Positions 1 through 9,150 are shown, counted from the stretch's first letter. The stretch: 64,000 bases of DNA from Pseudomonas fluorescens (GCF_000968015.1 NZ_LACH01000008.1:165715-229714); one strand, 5' to 3'. Made by a program: numbers and translations. Notes: generated from the letters alone by a model not told the origin.

Positions 1-54
1 TGAGCATATGTGCGTTGAGTAGCCTCTGAACGCTATGACGTGAAAAACCACGTT

Positions 55-774
55 TCACGGAAAGTGTGGATGTTGGAGAGGCAATGACTGAGCAGGTGAT
101 ATTGGATCTATCAGACCGGCACCCTGATTGCGGACATTGCCCACCGCCCGGTCAACCTTAAACCACTCGAAGGCTTCGGTCGGCTCACCCTCGAGCAGCA
201 CGATCTGCTCGGCACGTTCTTTAGGTATGCCCGGGTCCAGCCATTCCCGGGCCAGTTCCGGCGATAACGTCACTGGCCGCCGGTCATGAATGTCCACCAT
301 GCCGCCGGCGCTGTCGGCGGTGATTATGACGAAGCCGTCATGCTCGCCGGGCTCGTGTTCGCCGATGGGGTACTGACCGATCGCAGCACAGAGGATCGGC
401 GTCTGGTCACAGTGGCGAATCAGGTAGGGCTGTTTCTTCGGACCGCCTTCGTAAACCCACTCAAACCAGTTGTCGATCGCGATGATTGCCCGGTGCGGCC
501 AGATGGCTTTGAAGAATGGCCCGTGGGCGACTTTCTCAACCCGAGCGTTAATTGGCGTGGTGCGGTCTTTGGCCCAATGCGGGCGCCATCCCCAACGAAC
601 CATATCGGCGCGTAGAAACTGGCCTTCTTGGTGGAAGAGGGCGAGCTGTGTGCTCGGCGCGGCGTTATAGCGCTCAAAAGGCTGGTCGCCGGCATAGTTG
701 ATTAGGGCGTTGGGGATGCTAAGTGCCGCAACGAAGTCGTGAATGCCTCGATACTGGGAAAGGCGTCCGCACAT
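55..774 (-). CDS. SRAP-domain protein (YedK/HMCES family, abasic-site DNA-protein crosslinker)
   Basis: Full-length 239-residue SRAP (SOS response-associated peptidase) protein. Family members cover abasic sites in single-stranded DNA by a thiazolidine crosslink through the N-terminal Cys exposed after Met removal. The expected residues are visible: Cys2 in MCGRLSQY, Asn76 in INARVEK, Glu105 in NWFEW and His163 in DIHDRRP. The start is supported by a strong GGAGGGTG ribosome site just upstream of the ATG. It is transcribed away from the sulfur operon and is probably independent of it. Functional assignment to the family is secure; its physiological role here is known only from homologs. Confidence 0.93.
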   Translation of the reverse strand: MCGRLSQYRGIHDFVAALSIPNALINYAGDQPFERYNAAPSTQLALFHQEGQFLRADMVRWGWRPHWAKDRTTPINARVEKVAHGPFFKAIWPHRAIIAIDNWFEWVYEGGPKKQPYLIRHCDQTPILCAAIGQYPIGEHEPGEHDGFVIITADSAGGMVDIHDRRPVTLSPELAREWLDPGIPKERAEQIVLLEGEPTEAFEWFKVDRAVGNVRNQGAGLIDPISPAQSLPLQHPHFP

Positions 775-839
775 GATTGCACCCTCCGGCTGTGTATTCA
801 GAGTATGAACGTACTTCGTTGTGTCCGCCGTTTCCGCTA

Positions 840-1036
840 TTGGTCACTGTTCGTTCAAATTCCCAACTAAAGAGTTATGAGCTAATAACCGGTGGCTTAT
901 AGCTGTTCATTCATTTTTATAGCGGATTAGTTATATGGTCGATCTTATATCTTTATATTAAATGGTGATTAGTCACAGCAGCTTTTATGTCTTTATGATT
1001 GGTCCTACAACAACTCGTGAGACAGGAGGTAGCTCG
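840..1036 (+). promoter_or_regulatory. AT-rich leader/promoter region of the sulfatase-transport operon
   Basis: This stretch between the SRAP gene and the dioxygenase is clearly more AT-rich than its surroundings, with runs such as TTATATCTTTATATTAAATGG near 943-964 and an inverted GTTAT/AATAAC pair around 875-890. It must hold the promoter for the rightward operon. A good GACAGGAGG ribosome site lies at 1021-1029, which fixes the ATG at 1037 rather than an in-frame upstream start at 962. Sulfonate and sulfate-ester operons in pseudomonads are commonly under CysB-type control, but I cannot point to a definite CysB site. Confidence 0.35.
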
Positions 1037-1948
1037 ATGACAATTCAAATAAAACCCGTTGCTGGTCGAATTGGTGCGCAACTGGAAGGTGTGAAGTTGG
1101 GTGGAAACATCAGTGCTGAGCAATTCGAATTTATTAACCAGGCGCTGCTGAAATATAAAGTGCTGTTCTTTCGCGACCAACATCTGGATGACGCCGAGCA
1201 CGAAGCTTTTTCCCGGCGTTTCGGTGATCAGGTACCGCATCCGACCGTACGTTCCGCCGAGCAAAGTGCCGCCATCCTACACCTGGATGCCAAGGAAACC
1301 CGAGCCAATTCCTGGCACACCGATGTGACCTTTGTTGCTAATTATCCGAAAATCTCCATCTTGCGCGGTGTGGTTATTCCACCTTACGGCGGTGACACGG
1401 TGTGGGCCAATACCGCCGCAGCTTACACCGACTTGCCCGAGCCATTAAAACAACTGGCAGATAGTTTACGCGCGTTGCATACCAACTTATATGACTACGC
1501 CGCGCCACGTAATACTGACGAGTCGGGTATCAGACGTTATCGCGAACAGTTTACCGCCGAAGTCTATGAGACCGAACACCCTTTGGTGCGAGTGCATCCA
1601 GAGTCGGGCGAAAGGAGTTTGTTGTTGGGGCACTTTGTTAAACAGATTCAGGGCGTCAGCAATAGCGATTCGAAACAACTTATTCGCTTGTTCCACGATC
1701 GTATTACCCATGTCGACAACACCGTGCGCTGGCGCTGGCATGAGGGTGACGTGGTGATCTGGGACAACCGCGCCACGCAGCACATCGCGATTAACGACTA
1801 TGGCGATGCCCAACGAATCGTGCGCCGAACCACCATCGGCGGTGATGTGCCGGTTGGCGTTGACGGTCGCTTGAGCCAAGCGCTCAAGCCAAGCCCGGAT
1901 ACCCGCTCGCCGAAAACCGAAGCCGATAAAAAACACCTCGCTGCGTAA
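1037..1948 (+). CDS. atsK: AtsK-like Fe(II)/2-oxoglutarate-dependent alkylsulfatase (TauD/TfdA family)
   Basis: 303-residue TauD/TfdA-family dioxygenase. It oxidatively cleaves a sulfate ester or sulfonate using 2-oxoglutarate and O2, releasing sulfur as sulfate or sulfite. The iron ligands are visible as His94 and Asp96 (NSWHTDVTF) and His249 (RATQHI), and the 2-oxoglutarate-binding arginine lies in QRIVRR near 260-264. The blocks SWHTDVTFV, GGDTVWANTAAAY and VRWRWHEGDVVIWDNRATQH resemble the AtsK alkylsulfatase of Pseudomonas putida more than E. coli TauD (recalled similarity). It leads an operon with a binding protein, two permeases and an ATPase, matching the ats logic. TauD-like taurine activity remains the main alternative. 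Confidence 0.85.
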   Translation: MTIQIKPVAGRIGAQLEGVKLGGNISAEQFEFINQALLKYKVLFFRDQHLDDAEHEAFSRRFGDQVPHPTVRSAEQSAAILHLDAKETRANSWHTDVTFVANYPKISILRGVVIPPYGGDTVWANTAAAYTDLPEPLKQLADSLRALHTNLYDYAAPRNTDESGIRRYREQFTAEVYETEHPLVRVHPESGERSLLLGHFVKQIQGVSNSDSKQLIRLFHDRITHVDNTVRWRWHEGDVVIWDNRATQHIAINDYGDAQRIVRRTTIGGDVPVGVDGRLSQALKPSPDTRSPKTEADKKHLAA

Positions 1949-1983
1949 CAAACGAGTCTCATCGACACAAGGAAGGTTTCTAC

Positions 1984-3093
1984 ATGGAACTTAAAGGTAT
2001 CCCCCTGTTTCACAAAGGCCGCATCGCTGCAGTACTGGCTGCGCTTCTTGCAATACCCTTGGCGCAGGCCGATGTATTGCGCATTGGTGTAGCGACGGCC
2101 GGCGGCGGTGACCCGGTAACGTTCAGTGGCTCTACCTTGGGCATTGTGCGCAATCAGCAACTGCTGGAAAAGGCCTTCGCTGGAACCGGTACCGAGGTGC
2201 AATGGTTCTTTTTCAAAGGGGCTGGCCCCGCGGTAAACGAAGCCTTGTCGAACCAGCAACTTGATTTCGCCTACCAGGGCGATCTGCCCGCAGTAGTTGG
2301 TCGTTCCAATGGGCTGGACACCAAACTGCTGGCCGCACTGGGTGTACGTGCCAACCTTTATCTGGCGGTACCCAAGGCCTCTCAGATCAAAAGCATCGAA
2401 GATCTGAAAGGTAAAAAGGTGGCGGTCTTTCGTGGAACCAACGGCCATCTGGTGACGATCAATCTTTTGGCGGCGCATGGTCTGAGCGAGCGCGATATCA
2501 AGGTAATCAACCTCGATACCGGAAGCACTCAGGCAGCATTGGTATCCAATGGAGTAGATGCCGCATTCGGCGGCCGCGAATTGTTCAAGCTTCGCGATCA
2601 AGGCCTGATCGACATCGTTTATGACAACCCCACCCAGGATGTGCGCTACACCCGGCAGACTGCACTGGTGGTTCGGGGTACCTATGAGAAAGAACATCCG
2701 GACAACGTGCAAAAGGTTGTCGATACGCTGGTGGATGCGGCGAAATGGACATCGGATGACAGCCATCGTGATGCTGTCTTCACTGAATGGGCCAAGAGTA
2801 ATGAACCCGCAGAATCACTACGCGCTGACTTTACCGGTGTAAGTCTCAGGGACAGAGCCTCGCCTCTGGTCGACAACTTTCTGCTTGGCCGCTATCAGGC
2901 CGTATCGGATCAAGCCAAGGAAGAAAAACTCATCCGTCGCCCCGTCAGCATCGATGGCTGGTTCGAGACCAGCTACTTGCAAAAATCCCTGAAAGCCAAG
3001 GGACTTGAAACCTACTGGACGCCCTACGGTCCGGATGGCAAACAGCCCGCTGGCAATGCAGTAGCGGCCGCGACCAGCAGGCAAGGGAGCTAG
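1984..3093 (+). CDS. ABC transporter periplasmic binding protein for sulfonates/sulfate esters (AtsR/SsuA-like)
   Basis: 369-residue solute-binding protein of the SsuA/NrtA/TauA type. The N-terminus is a classical signal peptide (basic KGR then a hydrophobic stretch) with a predicted cut after AQA at residues 27-29, leaving DVLRIGVATAGGG. A C-terminal region rich in WFETSY and YWTPYGPDGK is typical of larger sulfonate-binding proteins. It sits 35 bases after the dioxygenase and 4 bases before a permease gene, so the five genes from 1037 to 5575 look co-transcribed. By analogy with atsR it should bind alkyl sulfates or sulfonates in the periplasm; the exact ligand cannot be read from the sequence. 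Confidence 0.85.
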   Translation: MELKGIPLFHKGRIAAVLAALLAIPLAQADVLRIGVATAGGGDPVTFSGSTLGIVRNQQLLEKAFAGTGTEVQWFFFKGAGPAVNEALSNQQLDFAYQGDLPAVVGRSNGLDTKLLAALGVRANLYLAVPKASQIKSIEDLKGKKVAVFRGTNGHLVTINLLAAHGLSERDIKVINLDTGSTQAALVSNGVDAAFGGRELFKLRDQGLIDIVYDNPTQDVRYTRQTALVVRGTYEKEHPDNVQKVVDTLVDAAKWTSDDSHRDAVFTEWAKSNEPAESLRADFTGVSLRDRASPLVDNFLLGRYQAVSDQAKEEKLIRRPVSIDGWFETSYLQKSLKAKGLETYWTPYGPDGKQPAGNAVAAATSRQGS

Positions 3094-3097
3094 GCAA

Positions 3098-4003
3098 ATG
3101 GCCAGGGCACAGACCGTCAGACAAGAACAGTACGCGACGCCGGCATTACCGAGCGACAACGTCAAACGCTTGCCACCGTCACCGGCCCGTTCAGTACGCA
3201 AGGTGGAGGTACTGCGCACGTCGGCCTGGTCCTTCAATCTGGGTGATAAAGCCTTGCCCTGGCTATTGCCGCTGGTGTTGCTTGGCTTATGGTACTTGGG
3301 AGTGGAACGCGGTTGGCTTTCAGAGCAGGTGCTACCACCGCCAGGCTACGTCTATCAAACCTTGTCGGACCTGGTCACCTCCGGTGACCTGTGGTTGAAC
3401 GCGTTCGCCAGCTTGCAACGGGTGGTCGTCGGATTTGCGTTGGGTGCATTCGTCGGCATAGCTCTGGGTTTGGCCATGGGTCTTTCCAAAACTGCAGAGG
3501 ATTATCTTTTACCCACCTTCAACGCGCTGGTGCAAATACCGGTACTGGGTTGGTTGCCGTTTGCCTTGTTGCTGTTCGGCATCGGCGAGACGCTCAAGTA
3601 TGTGCTGATTGCCAAGGCGGCCATGGTGCCGATCACTCTGTGTACTTTGCAGGCTTTCCACCAGGCGCCCAAAGGGCTGTTGGAGGTCGGCCGGGCCTAC
3701 GGCTTCAGTCGTCGGCAAAGCGTCACCTCCATCGTCTTTCCGGCGGCCATCCCGACGCTGTTCACTGGTTTGCGTCTGGGCTTCACCAAAGCCTGGTTGT
3801 CGCTGGTAGTGGTTGAGTTGGTGGCATCGAGTGAGGGGCTGGGTTACCTGATTGTCTATGGACGCCAGCTGTTTCAATTGGACTTGGTGATGGCGGCCGT
3901 TGTGGTGGTCGGTGCTCTTGGCCTGTTGATTGACCGCAGTTTCGACTACTTGGAACAACGCTTGAGTCGTGGTCGGCCAACTGCCGGGGGGCGACTGTCA
4001 TGA
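3098..4003 (+). CDS. ABC transporter permease, SsuC-like (first of two)
   Basis: 301-residue inner-membrane permease of the BPD_transp_1 family. A polar N-terminal extension of about 45 residues precedes the first hydrophobic segment (LPWLLPLVLLGLWYLGV). The cytoplasmic EAA-type coupling loop is present as EVGRAYGFSR followed by FPAAIPTLFTGL. The stop overlaps the start of the second permease by ATGA, indicating translational coupling. With the adjacent binding protein, second permease and ATPase it forms an importer for organosulfur compounds. A heterodimeric permease is inferred from the two adjacent genes. Confidence 0.85.
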   Translation: MARAQTVRQEQYATPALPSDNVKRLPPSPARSVRKVEVLRTSAWSFNLGDKALPWLLPLVLLGLWYLGVERGWLSEQVLPPPGYVYQTLSDLVTSGDLWLNAFASLQRVVVGFALGAFVGIALGLAMGLSKTAEDYLLPTFNALVQIPVLGWLPFALLLFGIGETLKYVLIAKAAMVPITLCTLQAFHQAPKGLLEVGRAYGFSRRQSVTSIVFPAAIPTLFTGLRLGFTKAWLSLVVVELVASSEGLGYLIVYGRQLFQLDLVMAAVVVVGALGLLIDRSFDYLEQRLSRGRPTAGGRLS

Positions 4004-4785
4004 GTGCGATCATGTCAGTAGGTAGCCGTAACCGCCGATATCGTGGATGGGTCTTGCCAATTGCCGCCATTGCCGTCTGGTGGCTGGCTTCGAGCCAGGG
4101 CTGGAGCCAATCGGGCTTGCTCGTTTCGCCGGAAAAAGTCGCCACCACGGCTTGGGATCAAATTGCCTCGGGCAAATTCTGGCGGTCAATTTCTGCCAGC
4201 CTGGCGCGCAACCTCAGCGGCTTTTTTATCGGTACCACACTCGGCCTGGTATTGGGATGCCTGCTGGGCCTGTCGCGGTATTTCCAACGTCTTGTAGGTC
4301 CGAGTTTCAATACCTTCAAACAAATTTCTCTGTTCGCCTGGATCCCGTTGATCTCGGTGTGGTTCGGCCTTGGCGATGTGGCCAAGGTAGTGTTCCTGTC
4401 ACTGGCAGCACTGGTGCCGGTGGTGGTGAATACCTGCGACGGTTTACGCAATGTCCCACCTAACTTGTTGGAAGTGGCGCGGGTATACGGCTTCACCCGT
4501 TGGCAAACCATCGTCGGGGTCATGCTGCCCGCCGCCTTGCCGTCGATTTTCACGGGGATTTACCTGGCGCTGGTCTATTCCTGGCTGGCGACCATCGGTG
4601 CCGAATACCTGCTGGTATCGGGGGAGGGGATCGGTAACACGCTTATTGATGGCAGCGAACATTTCATGATGGACCTGGTGTTATTTGGAATGGTGGTTAT
4701 CGGCCTGGTGGGCTGGGGCCTCAACGCATTGGCCCGGACACTTGAGCGGCGAATGCAACGCCTGTACGGCATCGCTCCTCGTTGA
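4000..4785 (+). CDS. ABC transporter permease, SsuC-like (second of two)
   Basis: 261-residue permease of the same family as its upstream neighbour, with an EAA loop EVARVYGFTRWQ followed by LPAALPSIFTGIY. The ATG lies in an ATGA overlap with the preceding stop. It lacks the long polar N-terminal extension of the first permease. The two proteins are clearly paralogous and probably form a heterodimer in the membrane, driven by the ATPase encoded 25 bases downstream. Substrate is inferred from context as sulfate esters or sulfonates. Confidence 0.85.
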   Translation: MSAIMSVGSRNRRYRGWVLPIAAIAVWWLASSQGWSQSGLLVSPEKVATTAWDQIASGKFWRSISASLARNLSGFFIGTTLGLVLGCLLGLSRYFQRLVGPSFNTFKQISLFAWIPLISVWFGLGDVAKVVFLSLAALVPVVVNTCDGLRNVPPNLLEVARVYGFTRWQTIVGVMLPAALPSIFTGIYLALVYSWLATIGAEYLLVSGEGIGNTLIDGSEHFMMDLVLFGMVVIGLVGWGLNALARTLERRMQRLYGIAPR

Positions 4786-4810
4786 TTGGCACTTTCAAAA
4801 GGATTGCAAC

Positions 4811-5575
4811 ATGCTCAACAACAGCCTGACCCTCGAAAACATCAGCAAGCGTTTCGCTTCCCGACCGGGCAGTTCGACTCAATTGCAAGTACTCGACAAC
4901 ATCCGCCTCGACATCGCTCCTGGGGAGTTCATCAGCATCGTCGGTGCCAGCGGCTGCGGCAAATCTACGCTGCTGCGACTGATTCTTGGACTGGACGAAG
5001 AATATGACGGGCGCATCCTGCTGGATGGCAAACCCATCGAAGGCACTGGCCTGGAACGTGGCATCGTATTTCAGGATCACCGCTTGTTCCCCTGGCTCAA
5101 TGTGGAACAGAACGTCGCTGTTGGCCTCAAGAACTCACCCCTGAACGCCAGGCAGAAACGCGACACCGTGCGTGAGCACATTGAACTGGTCGGCCTGCAA
5201 GACTTTATCGATGCCTACCCTCATCAGATATCCGGCGGCATGGCGCAACGCGTGGCCATAGCCCGAGGGTTGGTCAATCGCCCGAGCGTGCTGCTACTGG
5301 ATGAACCGCTGGGTGCCCTCGATGCCTTGACCCGTGCGCGCCTGCAGGGCGAGCTGCAAAACATCTGGGTCAAGGAAAAAATAACCATGATCCTGGTCAC
5401 CCACGATGTTGATGAGGCGGTATTCCTGGGTGACCGCGTGGTGGTGATGCAGCCCAACCCCGGCCGCATCCGGCGCATCCTCGACATCGATCTGCCGCGT
5501 TCACGCAACCGCAGTGACAGCCGCTTCATTGCCCTGCGCGACGATGTGCTGAGCGATTTTGCCGAGCTGCACTGA
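4811..5575 (+). CDS. ABC transporter ATP-binding protein, SsuB/AtsC-like
   Basis: 254-residue ATPase. Walker A is GASGCGKS at 45-52, the Q-loop Gln is at 88 (VFQDH), the signature is SGGMAQR at 141-147, Walker B is VLLLDE at 160-165, and the switch His is in LVTHDVDEA. I chose the ATG at 4811 because AAAAGGA precedes it and the domain begins immediately; an in-frame upstream extension runs back into the permease gene. It energises the two preceding permeases. The family (nitrate/sulfonate/taurine importers) is certain; the ligand is not. Confidence 0.9.
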   Translation: MLNNSLTLENISKRFASRPGSSTQLQVLDNIRLDIAPGEFISIVGASGCGKSTLLRLILGLDEEYDGRILLDGKPIEGTGLERGIVFQDHRLFPWLNVEQNVAVGLKNSPLNARQKRDTVREHIELVGLQDFIDAYPHQISGGMAQRVAIARGLVNRPSVLLLDEPLGALDALTRARLQGELQNIWVKEKITMILVTHDVDEAVFLGDRVVVMQPNPGRIRRILDIDLPRSRNRSDSRFIALRDDVLSDFAELH

Positions 5576-5639
5576 GACTCTGCGCCTGACGCCGTGCGCA
5601 GGCTTGTTTTTCAAACTCAATTTTTTCAGGGAACGGGAA

Positions 5640-6971
5640 ATGTCCGAACGCCAGCTCAGTCTCAACCTATTTATCTATCCGAACGGCCATCACGAAGCGG
5701 CCTGGCGTCACCCGCAGTCGGTGCCGGAATTGTCCATGGATATCGGCTATTACCAGCAACTGGCATTGCGCGCTGAACGTGAGAAACTTGATGCGATTTT
5801 CTTCGCGGATTCGCCTTCACTGGCTGAAAGCGGGCGTGAGGGTTTGCGTATTCGTTTCGAACCCATCACCTGGCTGGCAGCGATTGCCGCAGTGACCCAA
5901 CGCATAGGCCTGATCGCCACGGCCAGCACGACCTACAGCGAACCCTACAATTTGGCCCGCTCATTCAGTGCGCTGGACCACCTCAGCAAGGGGCGCGCCG
6001 GCTGGAACATTGTTACCACTTCCATGGCCGCCGCAGCCGCCAATTTTGGTCTGGATAAACATCCCTCGGCGTTTGACCGCTATGCTCAGGCCGAAGAATT
6101 CGTGCAGGTGGTCGGTGACCTATGGGACAGCTGGGAAGACGATGCGCTGGTGCTGGACAAAACTTCCGGGGTGTTTGCCGATGGTGACAAGGTGCATGCG
6201 ATCAACCACGTGGGTACCCACTACAAAGTAAAGGGCCCATTCAACTCTCCGCGCTCGCCACAGGGACGGCCGGTGCAGGTGCAGGCTGGGTCTTCTGAAG
6301 ATGGCCGTGATTTCGCCTCCAGGCATGCCGAAGCGATTTTCACCGCGCACCAGACCCTGCAAAGCGCGACCGAATTCGCCAACGATATTCGTACTCGGGC
6401 GAAGGCGGCGGGCCGCGATCCTCGCCAGCTGAAAATTCTCCCGGGCATCAGCCCCTACATCGGTAGCACCGAAGCCGAAGCCCAGCGCAAGTTCGACGAG
6501 CTCAACGAACTGGTGCTGCCGCACATCTCGTTAGGTCAGCTACGCCGCATGTTGGGGGTCGACCTGACCGGGCACGATCTGGATGCACCGTTCCCGCGCC
6601 ACCTGATCAACTTCGACAGCAGCGAAAGCCAGTCAAGCCGTTTCAAATTGATCATCGACATTGTCGATCGCGAGAAACCGACGTTGCGCCAACTGATCAA
6701 TCGCCTGGCGGGTGCTCGTGGGCATTGGGTGCCGGTGGGTACGCCGGTGCAGATTGCAGATTTGATCGAGCAGTGGTTCCGCAGTGGTGCCGCCGATGGT
6801 TTCAACGTGATGCCGCCAGCGTTCCCCGAAGGCTTTGAAGTGTTCCTCGATGAAGTGCTGCCGATACTGCGAAAGCGTGGCCTGTTCCGCAGTGAATATT
6901 CGGGTAGTACTCTGCGCGAGCATTACGGCTTGAATCGCCCGGATTCGCGTTTTTCCCTGAAGTCCGCCTGA
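5640..6971 (+). CDS. FMN-dependent monooxygenase, NtaA/SnaA/DszA family
   Basis: 443-residue bacterial luciferase-like flavin monooxygenase of the NtaA/SnaA/DszA (SoxA) group, which uses reduced FMN supplied by a separate reductase. Typical features are the N-terminal LNLFIYPNGHHEAAWRHP, then FADSPS, the block WNIVTTSMAAAAANFG and the C-terminal GFNVMPPAFPEGFEVFL. The ATG at 5640 follows CAGGGAACGGGAA. It lies 64 bases behind the ABC ATPase in the same direction, so it likely desulfurises or oxidises a substrate brought in by the importer. No flavin reductase gene is seen nearby, so it must use one encoded elsewhere. Confidence 0.85.
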   Translation: MSERQLSLNLFIYPNGHHEAAWRHPQSVPELSMDIGYYQQLALRAEREKLDAIFFADSPSLAESGREGLRIRFEPITWLAAIAAVTQRIGLIATASTTYSEPYNLARSFSALDHLSKGRAGWNIVTTSMAAAAANFGLDKHPSAFDRYAQAEEFVQVVGDLWDSWEDDALVLDKTSGVFADGDKVHAINHVGTHYKVKGPFNSPRSPQGRPVQVQAGSSEDGRDFASRHAEAIFTAHQTLQSATEFANDIRTRAKAAGRDPRQLKILPGISPYIGSTEAEAQRKFDELNELVLPHISLGQLRRMLGVDLTGHDLDAPFPRHLINFDSSESQSSRFKLIIDIVDREKPTLRQLINRLAGARGHWVPVGTPVQIADLIEQWFRSGAADGFNVMPPAFPEGFEVFLDEVLPILRKRGLFRSEYSGSTLREHYGLNRPDSRFSLKSA

Positions 6972-6995
6972 GCGAGGGGCAGATAGTCTTACAAG

Positions 6996-7019
6996 ACGCC
7001 CGAGGCTGCTCACGGGCGT
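6996..7019 (+). terminator. Weak hairpin downstream of the sulfur operon
   Basis: ACGCCCG (6996-7002) pairs with CGGGCGT (7013-7019) around a 10-base loop. No real T-run follows, so it is at best a weak or factor-assisted terminator. Confidence 0.3.
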
Positions 7020-7134
7020 TAGGTTCCTACAGGTGTGCGCATCTGGTCAGCTAATGACGAAGCCAGTCCCAGCCGGAACATTGCGCTCGATCACCCAGCA
7101 CGATGGCCCTAGGAAGGGCTGGCTGCAACCGATC

Positions 7135-7663
7135 CAGGCTGTGTGAAAACACCTGCCATTGTCTAATTTTCTGATCGTCGGTTCCGACCGCGATCAACTC
7201 AGCTCAATGGCCAAGCAGGCCCGCGAGGCGATGGCGTCAGATACATTGTCGGTAGTGGCTGACCGAGGTTACTTCAAAAGCGAAGAAATCCTGGCTTGTC
7301 GCGATGCCGGTATCACCGCCTATGTACCCAAGCCGATGACCTCTGGAGCCAAGGCTGACGGGCGCTTCAATAACGATGCCTTCATCTATGACGTGGCAAA
7401 GAACAAATACATTTGTCCGGCTGGAGAGGCATTGATTTGGCGTTTTTCTAGCGTTGAAAAAAGGCCTGACGTTGCATCGTTACTGGAGTTCGAAATGCCA
7501 ATGCTATGCCTTGAAATCGCAATGTACTCCGAGCACGGAACGGCGAGTTCGACGCTGGGAGCATGAAGCAATACTTGAAGAAATGTAGGGACGGTTGAGC
7601 AGCGCGCCGGAAATGATGCGAATCCGCAAACGGACGGTTGAGCGTCCCTAAGGGATGCTCATT
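7135..7663 (+). mobile_element. Decayed IS1182-family insertion sequence remnant (transposase pseudogene)
   Basis: From about 7179 the DNA closely matches the intact transposase gene at 56001-56482 of this window, starting at GSDRDQLSSMAKQARE and running through VVADRGYFKSEEIL and KPMTS. The frame breaks around 7460, where the GMNMHC block of the intact copy is altered, and short indels follow, so no functional protein is made. At 7135-7150 lies CAGGCTGTGTGAAAAC, which matches 13 of 16 positions of the terminal repeat of the intact element (CAGAGTGTGTAAAAAC). I read it as the old left end, with the first half of the transposase deleted. No right terminal repeat is visible; homology stops near 7663, inside the stop codon of the neighbouring efflux gene. 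Confidence 0.85.
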
Positions 7664-9125
7664 GTGCACTCGAGATCAAACGGCCATTTGAGTCTTCGCG
7701 CTGCCAGCCGCCGCCCAATGCTTTGAATGTGGCCACTGTAGCGCGAGCCGATTCAGTTTGTGCTTGGGCTCTACCATCAGATGCCGCTAAAAGGTTTTCA
7801 TCGGCGTCCAATACTTCTATCAGACTGACAACGCCTTTTTCATACGCGGTAAACGACGTCGCTCGTGCTTTCGCATAAGCAGACTCGCCCTGGGCTAACT
7901 TTTCGGATTGCTGCTCGCGGTTGATCAGTGCCGAAAAAGCGGTTTCGACATCCTCGCAGGCCCGCAGAACTGACTGGCGGTAAACGGCTAACGCTTCGGC
8001 TTCTTGACCCTTCGCCAAGTCAATTTGGGCGTTGATGCGGCCAAAATCGAATAGCCTCCAGCGTAGTCCCAGGACCGTCGAGGCCTGACTGGCACCGTTG
8101 CTGAAAAGATTCCCGCTGGATACCGATGTAGCGCTGCCTAGCAGCGCACCCACAGAAAACTTGGGGTAGTACTCGGAGATGGCTTCGCCGATGCGAGCAT
8201 TCGATGCCGCCAGTCGGCGCTCAGCGACGATCAAATCTGGACGCCGACGCAGCAGATCGGCCGGAGAGCCTAGTTTGGCGAGACTTGGCACATCAGGGAT
8301 GCGCGCCGACTTAATCAATTGCGCGCTGTAAGTACCTGGCGGTTTGCCTAACATGACATCCAGCGCATTCATAGCAGCTGCAAGGCCCGCCTGCAGTACC
8401 GGCACGGTGGCCTGTGCTTGATTCAGCGACCCTTGGGTCTGGTTCAACTGTAGTTCAGCAGCTATTCCTTTTGCATACAGGTGCTCGATGGTGGTGAGCA
8501 GTTGTTGTCGCGTGTCTACTTGCTTTCGGGCAATTTCCAGGCGTGCTTGCAGGCCACGGATGCTGATGTAAAGGTCTGCAGTCTGCGCTACCACCGCGAG
8601 GCGTGTGGCAACCGCTCCGGCTTGGGAGGCCTGATAATCGGCGAAGGCTGCTTCTTTGCCTCGGCGTAGTCCGCCAAATACGTCCAGTTCCCAACCTGCA
8701 TTCAGATTCGCCTCATAGGCGCTACCGTAGCGATTAAAGGATGGGTCTGAACTCAGTGCTTGGCCCAACGGTGTCTTCACGGACTGCCGGGCTCTGGCCG
8801 CCTGGCCATTGACTGTAGCCGATGGCAAAAGCGCTGCGTTAGCTGCCCCCAAACCCGCGTGAGCCTGCTCGATCCTTGCTGTTGCTTGAGCTAAATCGAG
8901 ATTTTGTTCAAGTGCTTGATTGATCAGCTGACTGAGCACGGGGTCATTGAACGCGTTCCACCAAGCGGCGAGATCAGTTGGTGCTGCATCAACTTGGTGT
9001 GCTTTAGGTGTTTGCGCCAAAAAATGTTCAGGCAATTCCACATCGGGCTCTGAATAGTCAGGGCCCACTGCGCAACCCGCAACCATACCGAACCACAGCA
9101 AGACGGTAAAACGAGGAGGGCGCAT
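7659..9125 (-). CDS. Outer-membrane factor lipoprotein of an RND efflux system (NodT/OprM family)
   Basis: 488-residue OprM/NodT-type outer-membrane channel protein. A lipoprotein signal is present: a short hydrophobic stretch ending VAGC with the acylated Cys at position 18, followed by AVGPDY, typical of the family. Two OEP repeats rich in Ala, Gln and Leu follow. It is transcribed away from the TetR gene and the adaptor/pump genes, which it should complete as a tripartite pump. The stop codon at 7659-7661 is made partly from the IS remnant, so the last few residues may not be original. A GTGAC-N14-GTCAC palindrome sits just upstream of its ATG. Confidence 0.9.
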   Translation of the reverse strand: MRPPRFTVLLWFGMVAGCAVGPDYSEPDVELPEHFLAQTPKAHQVDAAPTDLAAWWNAFNDPVLSQLINQALEQNLDLAQATARIEQAHAGLGAANAALLPSATVNGQAARARQSVKTPLGQALSSDPSFNRYGSAYEANLNAGWELDVFGGLRRGKEAAFADYQASQAGAVATRLAVVAQTADLYISIRGLQARLEIARKQVDTRQQLLTTIEHLYAKGIAAELQLNQTQGSLNQAQATVPVLQAGLAAAMNALDVMLGKPPGTYSAQLIKSARIPDVPSLAKLGSPADLLRRRPDLIVAERRLAASNARIGEAISEYYPKFSVGALLGSATSVSSGNLFSNGASQASTVLGLRWRLFDFGRINAQIDLAKGQEAEALAVYRQSVLRACEDVETAFSALINREQQSEKLAQGESAYAKARATSFTAYEKGVVSLIEVLDADENLLAASDGRAQAQTESARATVATFKALGGGWQREDSNGRLISSAQ

Positions 9126-9150
9126 GTGATACCTTCGAAATGATCGATTT

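Noticed and set aside
39..59. CGTGAAA/TTTCACG inverted repeat at the SRAP gene stop
   Set aside because: Seven-base stem without T-run and overlapping the stop codon; could be chance.
1798..2766. 322-codon open frame on the minus strand opposite the binding-protein gene
   Set aside because: Antisense to a clear signal-peptide-bearing binding protein; no ribosome site and low-complexity composition typical of antisense frames in GC-rich DNA.
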